Origin: Pempheris klunzingeri
Taxonomy: Eukaryota > Chordata > Actinopteri > Acropomatiformes > Pempheridae
NCBI RefSeq assembly: GCF_042242105.1
Contig: NC_092028.1
Location: 15,113,338-15,177,337 of the forward strand
Direction: 5' to 3'
DNA: 64,000 nt
Made by a program: the position numbers and the translations under genes. Below the pieces are notes generated by a model. That model made no database searches. It was not told the DNA's origin and saw only the letters and a list, made by a program, of their open reading frames with translations. Each line of letters begins with the position of its first letter. Positions within the stretch are counted from its first letter, which is position 1. Of this stretch, positions 1-12,448 are shown piece by piece.

Positions 1-74
1 ACCAATCTAAATTGCCATTTACTGTCAAGCATTTTGTTGAATTCACACCTAATGCTGTTTTTTCTTTCCCACAG

Positions 75-3000
75 GCTCCAAAGTGGCCTCGCTGGGCCAA
101 GAGAAGTCTGCTCGGAAGGTGTCCATCTTTGATGAGAGCAGCCATGAGAGCAACCATCCTCACGATGATGAGCAGTTCAGGGCGCGCAGAGAGTTCCTGA
201 AGAGTGGCCTACCTGAGTCCTTTAGGAAACAGATAGCCAAGACCGCTGCCACCAAGGAGGCATACTCGCTGTCCTGTTCCTCATTTCAACCAGCTGTACA
301 CGTGAAGCAACCACCAAACGGTAGGCTGTTCCTTCATAGAAATACACATGTTGTCATTTGACAGTGGTGGAAAGTACCTACAACACAGTACAATTTCGAA
401 CGATAACTCGATAACTTGAGTTAGTAGTTACTTTGTAGATTCAGATTAATAACACTAACTATAATAATCACATTGATTATGATATGGTAATCAGAATAAA
501 ATAAGACTTTATTGATCCCAGGTTGAAATCTCACAAGCTTCCCAGCAGTTTGTAAAGAAATTAACATTCAGCCCATCATTACCTGATACAACATTGTAGT
601 TTTGTACATGGTAAAGCACCATAATTGTAATTAATAATACAATAAGACGACATTATTCTGAAATGGGCCATTGTGCATAATGAGTACTTTTACTTTTGGG
701 GCTTAGAGTAGAGTTTGATGCTAATACTTAATACATACTATAAAAATTGGAGTGCCTGATTTTTCTTTTTATTGTTGTTGTGAAGGAGTGGTAAGTACAG
801 ATGAATCAAAATGGACAAGAGCCCAGTAAAACTTGTTTCTGCTGTGTTTTGACAGACTGCCCTCTTTGGAGTCTGCTGTGGCCTGAGTCTTCGTTACTGT
901 GTCATCTGAAAGAACTTTGGTGCCAAACAACAAACCCTCTTCCATCTGTCAGTGACTCTCTTTGTGTGAAGACACAACCAGCCCATAGAGCCGTTTGTGA
1001 ACAGGTATGTTATAACGACCTGTTTCTCTTAGCACCTGCCCATAAATGTGCGAGGTCGAATCCTGATAAAGGAACATTGACTTTAGTTTCAAACATTATA
1101 CAAACATTTGTGTCTATCTGGAATTAAAACGTTGCATAAATGGAAAACATAAAAACACACATTTAAAGCCTATTTCTGTTTGTTTTATTCTGTGTGTTGG
1201 GGTTGTGAGTTTTCTGGTAGTGTGGAGTGATTATACCTTGTATAAATAATCAGAAAACATTGATATTATGATGTTAAAAGGACATTTTTCACTCCAGGGC
1301 CACAGTGGGGTGTAACAACAAGCACAATATTTATTAAAAGTATGTTTTTCTTCTGAAGTGTTCTGGCTGGAAGCCAGAGGTTTCTGAAAGTGTTCGTCGC
1401 CTTCTAATGGAGGAGGTCGGCACCTCAAACCCTCCCTTCCCCGCTCAGATGTTCATCACTCGCCTCCTGAAGAGACACTCTGACCACCAGCAGCAGTGCT
1501 CAGCCTCAGGTCAGTCTGACGGGCACTCATGCAATGAATCAAAAGTCAATGTGTAGTATTGCAAAGCATCAGGTTAAGTTTTATTTAGGCTCTTATTAAG
1601 CTTGATTTCCTTACACTTCACTTCAATCAATACAATATTTACCCTGTATCTGTTTACTATCATCTACATGAAAAAAAATTCAAGTTTCCATTTTCCCTCA
1701 AAGGACACATACTGGGGCAGTATTTTAACAATTTAAAAGTAACTGCAAGCATAAAATCACAATTATATTTTTTTCTTGAGATTGATTGATTGATATTTTA
1801 GCAGGCAGTTGAGTATATTGACAAATGACATGTGCACCTAATCAAAATTCTTCCTTTGCATGTTACTGAACAGAACCAGAGGCTGTAACCACAGTCACAA
1901 GCACCACACAGTCAGCTGAGCCAGTAGGAGGGAAGAGGAAGAGGATAGATGATGAAGGGGAAATGACAGTGAAAGTGGCTAAAAAGCAACGAGCCAACTC
2001 TTCAGAGGAGAAAACGTCCTCACCTGAGCCCGAGCCAACAAAAAGGGGAGGCCGTACGAGACGAGCGCAGAGATCCAGGCCAGATGAGGGGCTGAATGCG
2101 AAAGCCAAGCCTTCAGTTAAAGCTGCTCCCATCCCATCTGAGGATGACTCTGTGATCGTGCTTGATGACTTGCTTATGGGAGAGAACACTGTAAAAAAAG
2201 GTGAGGTTACACATTTGGTGGTCTGTATCATCCAGTTTTTAACATAACATAGCTAAGGAAATTAGCTCCCTGATTGTTACTACTACTTTTTAAACTTACC
2301 CTACATTATTTGCTTTTCTTGGAAACATGTCATTATCTAAACCATGGCTGAATGGGTAGTTTGTGCTTGGAGTAAAGTACTAACAATAGAGCTGCTGCCA
2401 TTGACTCCCTCATCAACAAGATATTCTTTTATTAGTCCCACGAGAGGGACAATTACAATGTCACAGCAGACAGGAGGAGATATAAAAAATATGTACAGCT
2501 ACGGTAGAGGAGGTATAAAAATAGAAACAATATAGTATACATAGGGGGAATTTAAAAAAGGAAGGGAGATATTACAAAGTATTGTGAAGTGAGAGATCAT
2601 TTGTGCTCATCGTTGATAAATTTGCTGAAATCATCCAGTTGGTGCCTGTAAGTTGTTTTTTAAAGGGATAAGATAAATTACAAAATATTTAAAGGGACAG
2701 TTAGGTCTTATATAATATAGTTTAGGTCTTTTTTTATTCAAAGGGATACTTTGCAGATTTTGACTGACTTTGTATCATTACATGCTAATTTGCAATGTTT
2801 AACTGTCCGTGTTTGGCTTTACCAGGCGAACATGGTCAGAGGGGAGATGAAAATCATCACTGAAAGCTTCACACTCAGTCTTTAGTTGTTTTGTTTTTTT
2901 TTCTTCAGATGTGGTGAAGGAGGACGTGTTATGGACAGAGAAATATCAGCCACAGCACTCCAGCGACATTGTAGGCAACGCTGCCTCAGTGAGGAGGCTG

Positions 3001-6000
3001 CACAGGTAAAAAAAAACTGCTTTTATTTCACTACACCTGTTTAAAAACAAGCTATTGTATTTGCTTTATACTCTTATCTCTTGAATTTTATCAGCCCATT
3101 ATGCAAATTTGCTTAATGTAAGCTTGGGCGCACCACTGACATTATATCAGGATCATGGGTGGCAAATATTTCATGTTTCTTATTTTCTACAGCTGGCTAA
3201 AGGAATGGAAACTTCGTGCTGACCGAGAAGAGAGAAAAAAGCAGAAAGACAAGAATCAAGAGGAGGGCAGCAATGGTGGGAGATTAAGTTTCTCTGCACA
3301 ACTATTTCTGTCAGCTTGGTGTATGTTTGCTCTGATTGCATGATGGGTCTTTGTGTCCAGACTCAGACTGGGACTGTGGAGAAGAGGACTCCAAAGATGG
3401 AGAGGACATGTTTTGCAATACTATGGTTATCACAGGACCCACTGGAGTCGGAAAGACTGCTGCAGTCTACGCTTGTGCCCAGGAGCTGGGCTTCAAGGTA
3501 CAAAAGCTTCCATGTACATAACAGTGACACTTGTGTATGATTTTAGCATCCTCATTTCCTCACTTCCCTCTGGTCTCCCAAGGTATTTGAGGTGAATGCT
3601 TCATCTCAGCGGAGTGGCCGTCTGATTCTGTCCCAGCTGAAGGAAGCCACTCAGTCACACCAGGTAGACAGTCAGGGGGTCGGCGCCCACAAACCCACCT
3701 ACTTCAACAGTTACGGCACAAGCAGCAGCGCTGGCACTCTCAGACCTGGATCCTCTCCCAGTATGTACATAGCTGACATTAACGGCACTGTTTCTGCTGA
3801 GTTTCTGGCTTGTGAGAGGATCTGTTTTATCCAGATTTTGTTTCTGGTTTGACGTGTCTGCAGTTGGAATATTACAAGATGAACAAAAACTGTTATTGAT
3901 TGATTGTTTTCTTCATCTCCCAGGAAAGGTTAACTCTCCTCGAAGGGTGGTTTCCTCCCCTAGGAAACATCCCCAGTCCCCTAGAGGTGCTAAGAGAGGA
4001 GGCTTGGCTCCCACCTCTTTAGCAAACTTCTTCAAAATGGGTCAACCCACCAACAAAGAGATGCCCAACACTAAGAGGAATGAACAAACAGGTAGATATA
4101 CCTTCAATATGCCAATGTTGAAATATTGCTAATTATCTACCCATATGGTGACATAACCTTGATCAAAAGTTCTTATCAGGACTTTAACTTTAAGTATTTT
4201 GCTTTTTTGTTTTTGTTTTTGTCTTCATACAGCTGCTCCCAAAAAAGTCATAAAATCAAATGAGGGAGTCAACAAACAGAAAGAGCCTGCAATAAAATCC
4301 CCACCAGCTTCCACCCCTAAAGAGAAAAACACTGAAGAGCAGAGCAAGAAGACGGCTACCTCGCTCATCCTGTTTGAAGAAGTGGATGTTATTTTTGACG
4401 ATGACTCAGGGTTTCTAGCTGCCATCAAGACATTTATGACCACTACAAAGAGGCCTGTCATCCTCACCACCAGCGGTGAGTGCAGGGAGAGAGGTCAAAG
4501 GCAATGTTTGATTGAATATAGTCTTATTATTATGTTCTGTGTATCATTTCTGTGTCTGGTCTTTGTAGATTCTGCTTTCAGCACCATGTTTGATGGCAAC
4601 TTTGAAGAGATCCTTTTTAAAACGCCCTCAGTGGTGAGTGGATGATTTCTTCAAACATAAATATTTCACTGTATTATTGAGTGAATGGGTTGTTCAATGT
4701 GGACTGATCCTCTGATGCTTATCAAGTGGGAAAGAAGAATGACCATCTGCGCATCAGTCAGTGTTACAGTTTTCCTTCTCCGTGCTACAGTTGGATGCGA
4801 GCAGCTTCCTGCGGCTGGTGTGTCTGGCAGAGGACGTGAGGACAGACCCCTGGGACATCGGCTCTCTGCTCAGACTCAACGGCTGTGACATCAGGCAGAG
4901 TTTACTGCAGCTGCAGCTCTGGACTCGCAGCGGAGCAGGCTGCCGCTTAACCAAGCCTTTGATGCACGTTGGAAAAAATGGTAAGGAGATGAGCTGGAGT
5001 TGGAATAATGTTGATAACTTGTTTTTGCTTTTTTATGTTTTTGAATATTTTATGGATTCTAGTGACATGTTTTAATGCAATCTTTGAAGGATAACATCGA
5101 ACCTTTTCTGTAATTCTGTAAGTCTCTTGTGTCATTTGTTGAAGAAAAAGTGCAACACAAAAGTATTATTACTATAACTTTATTATAGTATTATTACTTT
5201 TAACCTTAGAAGTATTTCCCCTTCATTTGTGTTCAAAAGCTGCTGAACCAGAGACTGAAGAGGCAGCAGACATATCTGCTGTGACTGTCCCGTCCACTCT
5301 GCCTCCCTGCGACACCGGCTGTGCTGAGAGCATGCTGGGCCTGAATACTCAACCTGAGAAAGACATCTGGGAGCTGCTCAGGGTAAACTCTTCATTTAAC
5401 ACATATAGTGGCATGAAACTTATGATTTACTTAATGTGATTATTTTTAGTTTTTTCCCTTTGTTGTCTCATGTTTCCTGATTCGTGGCTGGTTATGTGTT
5501 GTCAACAGAGCCAGAGCGCGGTGGAGGAGGCGTTATGCTGGCAGCTGCTGGCAAACGGCAGGCGACGAGGAGTTGACCTGCTCTATTCCAACATGGAGAA
5601 ACTCTTACCTCTGCCACTCAAACAGCTGACTACCTCTACCTACAAACCAGAGCAGTCTGTCTCTGCATCACAAGACCCTCCTTCTGTTAATCCAAAAGAA
5701 CAGCTGTCCTCCTGCCTGCAGTCTGACACACTGCCATCCCATGCCAGGTTACTGCACACGGCGGAGACGGCGGATTGCTTGGACGATGGCAGTCCTGTTA
5801 AAATGTCCAACAGAATGAGGAAGAACAAGAGGCGCCACTGTCTGTCTGACCAGGATGGGCTGCACTCAGACTCGGACTCAGAAGACAGTTTTCTGTCTCT
5901 CTGCAAGCCGCAGGGCGCGCCTCAGGCAAAGGAGGAAGTCAAAGAGACCTTTCCGATGACTGTGAGGAGGAAGCCACTGACTCCTGAGGAGAGATTAAAA

Positions 6001-7051
6001 AGTCTCCCAGTCTCTCAGTGTCTGGAATCAATAGCTGACTTTTTAGACAACATGTCGTACATGGACTCCTCCTTGCTGGTTCAGTCAGAGGGGAGTGACA
6101 GTCAGAGAGGAATGTCACCAGCTGGTGCAGTGGTGAAGGACGGGATGACTGATGAGTCGAGGGTTGAGATCGATGGAGAGAGCTGGTTGAGAGGAGAGCT
6201 TGCATTGGAGATCCCGACTGCTGTTGAGGCGTTGAGCTTCCACAAGTGTCGGGTTTCAGTAGCGGAGGCCTGGGACAAAGCCCAACAGCTGGAGGGGGAG
6301 GTGGGAAAGGAGGCTGCAGCAGAACTCACCCTCCCTGTGGCCGCTCACTGTGAAGGATACAGCTTCACCCAGGACGGCCCCTGTCAACCACAGTGAGTCT
6401 TACTACTCTCTTACACTTTGCCACCTTTTGTACAACATGTACTTCCTGCACTGTGACCCAGTAAGAATGATACTGGTCACAGAACAAAAATTCTAACTCA
6501 GACCAGTTCAAAGACAGTAACGTGTATCCATGTTCCAGGCTGGTGCAGCGGAGGAGAGAGGTGATGGAGAGTCTGATGTTCAGAGGAGTGGTTGGTACTC
6601 TGGGCAACAGATCTGCAGCTGCTCTGGACTACCTGCCAGCCGTACGCACCATCTGCAGATCAGAGCTGCTCAAGGAGCAGGGCAAGGTTAAACGAAGGTG
6701 AGTATGCTGAAACCGTAGTTTTTCAGCACCATGAGGATTTGGGTTCAACTGGACAGGATGTGTTCAGTTGCATCTCTTAACCGTGGCTAACTCGTATAAA
6801 GATGTAGGCTTTGGTTTTATTTGACGCCAAGCATGTGTAACTGAGAGGCTACATATACATGTGAAAGTGTACGCTGAACTGTAAGTGTTTGTAAGACAGT
6901 AGTGTGTGTGCATGCAACTCATATCTGTTTAAATGGGTCCACAAAAAAACTCTTTTCTTCCCTCTCCTCCAGGTTTCTGCACTACTTGGACGCAATCCAC
7001 CTGGGTCTTGAAAGGAGCACTCTGCAGCACCTTGCTGAGGACTTCCCCTAA
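75..7051 (+). CDS. atad5: ATAD5 (ELG1), RFC-like PCNA unloader; 5' end outside window
   Basis: Sixteen coding exons: 75-320, 856-1004, 1359-1509, 1874-2200, 2909-3005, 3193-3275, 3361-3497, 3583-3760, 3924-4091, 4233-4475, 4569-4633, 4791-4980, 5240-5382, 5509-6392, 6539-6697, 6973-7051 (TAA). They join in one frame to about 1098 residues. Human ATAD5 is about 1840 residues, so the N-terminal third lies left of the window. The AAA+ core is clear: a lead-in WTEKYQP, Walker A GPTGVGKT (3435-3458), a Walker B-like LILFEEVDVIF (about 4363-4392) and the sensor-like VILTTSD split across 4475/4569. A basic, Ser/Pro-rich linker precedes it (1874-2200). In the family this subunit replaces RFC1 in a clamp-loader-like complex that removes PCNA from DNA after replication. 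The large exon 5509-6392 encodes the acidic, poorly conserved C-terminal region. No broken frame was seen. Confidence 0.95.
362..730. repeat. Dispersed-repeat fragments in an atad5 intron
   Basis: The stretch begins with AGTGGTGGAAAGTACCTA and has the ACTTTGTAGATTCAGATTAA and GTACTTTTACTTTT wording common in teleost non-autonomous DNA elements. A second element with related wording, in inverse order at its end, lies near 32110-32620. Around 500-525 there is also a TTTATTGATCCC motif typical of fish LINE/SINE 3' ends. Element family and exact limits cannot be set by eye. Confidence 0.4.
2424..2640. repeat. Interspersed repeat fragment (TTATTAGTCCCAC type)
   Basis: The segment starts with TTTTATTAGTCCCACGAGAG and continues with a CACAGCAGACAGGAGGAGAT section. 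A diverged relative lies at about 45210-45290 (TTGTTAGTCCCACAGC followed by CACAGCAGCCAGTAAGCAG). It sits in an atad5 intron between exons 1874-2200 and 2909-3005. It is probably a truncated non-LTR retroelement 3' end, judged on wording alone. Confidence 0.4.
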
Positions 7052-8269
7052 ACCAGAGAGGAGATCACACGTGTCGTCATGGTCTCACACACACTTTCAC
7101 ACAACATAACGCAGTGCTGCCCTCTGTCTCTTAATGATCCAGACCTCAGCATGAGATGAAGTGGCTAGCTTGCGTGTGTGTGTATGTGTGTGTACATGAA
7201 GGTCTCTGAAGTTTCCACAATTACTACTAAGATGGAAATGACTGAGTACAGAAAAGGTGTTCTCACCTGCAGCTAAATAACCTCAAATGTTTGTGTGTCT
7301 GATTCGGCACATCTTTTGGTGCTTTCAAAGAAATGCACTGAAGAATTTTTTTAATCTTTATATGATTTTTGTAATATAAAGCTGCGCGGGAGTGTGTGTT
7401 TTTTGTACAGTAGTGTTTTATACTTTGAAGCCTCATTTATCGATTCACTTTTCATTTGCAAAGTGTTTTTATCTAGTAGAAATTGGTTTTGAGGAGCAGT
7501 TATGTATCATTAATGATGTGTAAGTGATAACATGTAAAATAGAATTTGCTTCTGTATTTGTAAAGGCTGTGTCATTCTCCACTCAAGGTGCTTTTGATGT
7601 ACTTGATTCTACTGAAGTTCAGAAAAGCCAGATTGTATTTTAAGCACTAAACTTCACCTTCACATCCATCACAGTGATTTATTTTATGTTTTTTTTTTAA
7701 TGTTTTTTTTTTCCCAGCCTTAAATATGTACACATTATTCACAGTGGGTTTTGTTGCGACCAAATAAAGGTTTATCACTACCAAATAAATAAAATGTCTC
7801 ACCATGTATGTGCTTTATCCTGATCTCAGTGTGGCTGACAGCTTACAGAACATAAAATGGTGGTTGCTTCCAATAGTGCGTAAAGCTTGTAAAAACCTTT
7901 TGGCGCAGCTCAGTGGGCAGACTGGTTCTCAGAGGCACGAATGAATGCCTCATCAGCGTTTATATGTGGAAGGAGAGCGCTGTGCACAGAGGTAGGCTGT
8001 CAAAAAACAAAAAAAAAGAAAAGCAACCGCGAGTGACAATAGCACCACTCATTGTCACCGACTGTGCCGCTGGACGCGCGCCAGAGGAGGCGGGTCCGCG
8101 TTGTGACATTCAAAACTGCCGCAAGTTCCAGTTTTTAACATGGACTTTTTTTTCTTTTCTTTTTGTCAGTTGTATTTCGACACGTGTGAGGCTATGCGAC
8201 CACCATGTTTGACTCCGACAGCGGGATTTGTCGCCGTCCTGTGAGAAGAAACCCCGACTTTGTACTGAA
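7052..8269 (+). other. atad5 3' UTR, then adap2 upstream region
   Basis: After the atad5 stop there is an AT-rich 3' UTR with AATAAA signals at 7763-7768 and again near 7784-7795, so cleavage is expected around 7800. The rest, about 7810-8269, becomes GC-richer towards 8050-8110 and should hold the adap2 promoter and 5' UTR. No additional gene was recognised. Human TEFM would lie in this interval and is not here. Confidence 0.6.
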
Positions 8270-11200
8270 ATGGCAAACCGAGAGCGAAACAATAAGATCT
8301 TACTGGAACTGGTGAAGCTGCCGGTCAACAGCGTGTGCGCCGACTGCGGCGCGCCTGGTGAGCTAAATGTCACTGCTGGGTTAGATAGCCAGGTTTACTT
8401 TCTCCTCTTAATTGGTTAGACTGTTGTAACATCTGGCTGCAGATGAAGAATTGTGTTCATTATAATGTTGTTATGGATTATATGTTGCTATGCATTATAT
8501 CAGTTAGTTTAATAAATGCGTAAAAATTAGTTTTTGTTGCCTCATCATGAAGTCTGGAAGTAAAAATGTAGTTTTAAATTCATTGGGAGGAAGAGGGGGT
8601 TTGTAGCCCCCCCACACACACAGGATAATCTGGTGCAAAATGATGCGTTTGAATCCCTCCTCTTCTTCACGCCTCAGATCCAGACTGGGCATCTTACAAG
8701 CTGGGTGTGTTTGTGTGTCTGAACTGCTCCGGCATCCATCGCAGCCTGTCCAGCCGGGTCAAATCCATAAAGCTGGACTTCTGGGAGGATGAGGTGGTGG
8801 AGGTGCGGACTGCTTTGTCATGTTTTACTACTCTGATAAACAATGATCAGTTCCTCAGGTGAAAGGATGAGTTGGCAGTATCCATGCGTAACCTGTATTT
8901 GTGTCTTTCTGGGACATTGGAAGTTCATGAAATCCAAAGGCAATGCCGGCGCCCGAGCTTTGTACGAGAAAGTTGTTCCAGCATACTACTACCGGCCTCG
9001 GCAAAAGGACTGTGTGTAAGTGTTTTTCCAGGATGTTGACATTGACAGTGACTCAATAATGTCTCCATAATGGAATCATTTTTTGGAGTATTTGTGCTTA
9101 TGAGCAGTCGGACTGCTGACGGCACAGTGCCACAAAAAAGAAGTGCAACTACTAACTGTAGAAGTGAAATTCTTCTGCTAGATCATCGTCTTATAGCACT
9201 ACAGTAGCTTATGTTTACTACTTGTCATAGAAGTGTGTTTTGCCTGTCCAGGATCATTTTTTGTGTTTGCCCTTTAACCACAGCGTCCTCCGAGAGCAGT
9301 GGATTCGGGCTAAATATGAAAGGATGGAATTCACAGGAGAAACCAAGTATCCACCGCTTTCATATACCACAGGTGATGGTTTCACTGTTTCCTAACTACT
9401 GTAGAGCATACATCTTTATCAGTCTGTTGGTTAAAGCTAATATGAATAATGTGGTTCCTCAAACACATGCAGAACTATGCAAGAAAAACCTGTTCATTGC
9501 CAGGAAGTGAAATCTAGCCAGACTGTCACTCTCAGCAAAACATTCCTCCCTGCGCCAAAAAAATATTAATTCTGAGTGAGTTTTGTGTGTACTGAGGCAC
9601 CTGTGACTCTGCGGTTTCGAATCCAGGTTTCCATGAAGGGATGCTGTGGAAGAAAGGGAAAGAAAACACACAGTTTCTGAAGAGGAAGTTCGTGCTGTCA
9701 GAGAGGGAATTCACGCTGACTTATTACAACAAGGAAAATGTGAGTTGAACTGCACTCTGCGACATCAATGAACAAAGATATTTTGAAATCAATTTAAATG
9801 TGGAGTTGATGTATATATTTGATGTGTATAAATTGTTTTTTATCTAATTTTATATTGTGAAACAACCAACAATGAACTACATAAATACATACTAGGAAAA
9901 TAAAACAAAAAAAAAACACACATGAGGAGGAAGAAAACAAAGAGAACAAAAAAGAGAAATGAAAATAAATGTAAGAAATATACAAATATATGTATGTGTA
10001 TATTTGTGTGTATGTGAGTGTGTATACATACACATATAAAGAAGGGGAATTTAAATATACACACTTATATATACACACACAGACTTCTTTGAAATTAAAA
10101 AATGGAAAAAAGTGATATTCATATTTCTTCAGGGTTTGTACAAAGTCTTGAAAGTTTGGAAAATCCTTGATTTTAAACGACATATTTTCACATTTTTGGT
10201 TTCATTTTCTATACTCCTTGAAAAGTGCTTGATTTGAACATAATCTGGTGTTTCATCTGCACAATCACTCACGTAAACTCTAGAAAGCACTAAATAATCA
10301 TGACCAAAACATACAATCAAAGTTAATAGGAATGTCTGGAAAAATAAGTGGTGACAATTACATTGATTGCTGTGGGTGTAAAGGAATTCTTTATTTTTCG
10401 CAGTTGCAGTTATGGTAACAATCTAGACGTGACGATAAAGGCTTCAAGAGTCTGGAAACGTTTTGGTTTAGAGATCTTGAAAATGCTTGAGAAGTTCTTG
10501 CAGTTTATTCTGAAAAAGCTTAAAAGAACCCTGTTTCATGTAACAGCGTGTGTATCGATCTTTCTGCTGTACGTTTTAACAAGCTTTTGAATTTCATTAC
10601 CTCGTTAAAAGAGCGATTGCAATGTTGAGGGATGGTGACTGTCATCGCGTGGCTGAAATTAGTGCACACACGGCAGCTTGCTAATTAAATGCAGTTGCAT
10701 CCTCTCTACCAATTCTGAAGTGTGCGTCTATTTATTTGTGATCTAGGAGTCGAAAGGCCCTAAAGCTGTAATCTCCATCAAGGACGTAAACGCCATGTTT
10801 CAACCAGAGAAGATTGGTCATCCTCACGGGCTGCAGATCACCTACCAGGACGACAATCACACCAGGAACCTCTATGTTTACCACGAGAGTCCTGAGGTGG
10901 GACTGCATGATCATCCAACATATCAATAACACCAAGCCTTACGCTGATTGTCACGCAGTAGCTTTGGTGCTGTGGAGAATTTCAAGGTCTCTTCTTCTAC
11001 TCTAGGAAATAGTCACATGGTACAACGCCATTCGTGCCGCTCGCTATGCGTACCTGAAGACGGCGTACCCGACTGGAAGTGACGAAGAAGTAGGCATCAA
11101 ACCTTTTAAAACCTAAATAAACTGACAAAATGTCCTTTCACTAAGTCCTGGATGTCTAAGGTGCTAAAAGACATTCATATTCATATTCATAGCACATGCA

Positions 11201-12099
11201 GTGAACTTCATCAGTGAGTCAACAGCAGTAAGAACTCTTTTTTTTATGATTTAAACCTTAACACGTGTACCTTTACATCTCTTTGTCAGCTGATACCAAA
11301 GATAACAAGAAACTACCTCAAAGAGGGATATATGGAAAAGACAGGACCATTGGTAAGTTACTGAAAAATGAAACATTAAACAGTATAAAGACGTTTTAAT
11401 CAATTCACTGTCAGCACTCAACTTCTACTTTGACTTAAGCAAAACACAGAGGAATTAACTCAAGGCAACTTTTCATCAGTAGAGTTAGTCATTTGTGACC
11501 GTGGCAGTGTATTTTGGTGTTTCTGTTCCTCAAACATGCACAAACACACACCCACGTTTATGCAGCTATTTTTATTATCACATTGACTTTCATTCATTAT
11601 GGACAGTGCAATCCTACCCCTAACCTTAACCAGGACCTCAGAAATGATATTTTACCTCATTACGTCCCCATAAGGACTATGGTCCTGACAAGGTAAGTAT
11701 TAATACCCAGAATCGGCCCCAATAAGAATAGCACCCACGTACTATGACTACAGTTTTTGTAGGAATTGATTATTGAGATAGAAGGAGGTGGAAAAATTGA
11801 GCTTAGGCAGAAAATGTTTACATTTATATTGTATTTTTGCATCTGAAGTGTTCACATGAAATGTGTTTTTAACAGCAAACAGAGCCCTTCAAAAAGAGGT
11901 GGTTTATCTTGGACTCTCAAAACAGGAAGTTGTTCTACTTCAAAGGCCAGCTGGTGAGGACAAAACCACTTCTCAGTCTAGCCCAATGCCGAATCAGCAT
12001 TATCTATTAATGTTGTATGTAATACCATACTGCTCATCTTTTAGTCACACTCCTATTGCTAGTGCTATAGTCACTGCTAGTACGTTGGTTGCTGTTTGT

Positions 12100-12167
<68 letters not shown>

Positions 12168-12416
12168 CAACCTCCACCCCTACAGAAGCCGCCCACATTG
12201 AGCCTGGGTCTGTTCGAGGTTTCTTCCCGTTAAAGGGGAGTTCTTCCTGCCACTGTTGCTCAATATAATATCTGATGCTGCTCATGTGGGAATTCTTGAA
12301 TCCTTAATTTTGAATTCCTGAATCGTTGGGTCTCTCTCTCTCTAATTAAAGAGTTTGGTCTACACCTGCTCTTCATGTAAAGCGTCTTGAGATAACGCTG
12401 TTGTGAATTGGCGCTA

Positions 12417-12448
<32 letters not shown>

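Noticed and set aside
9794-10183. 129-codon minus-strand ORF rich in Phe, Tyr and Ile
   Set aside because: It is the reverse of AT-rich intron sequence with ATAC/TATG simple patches; composition explains it.
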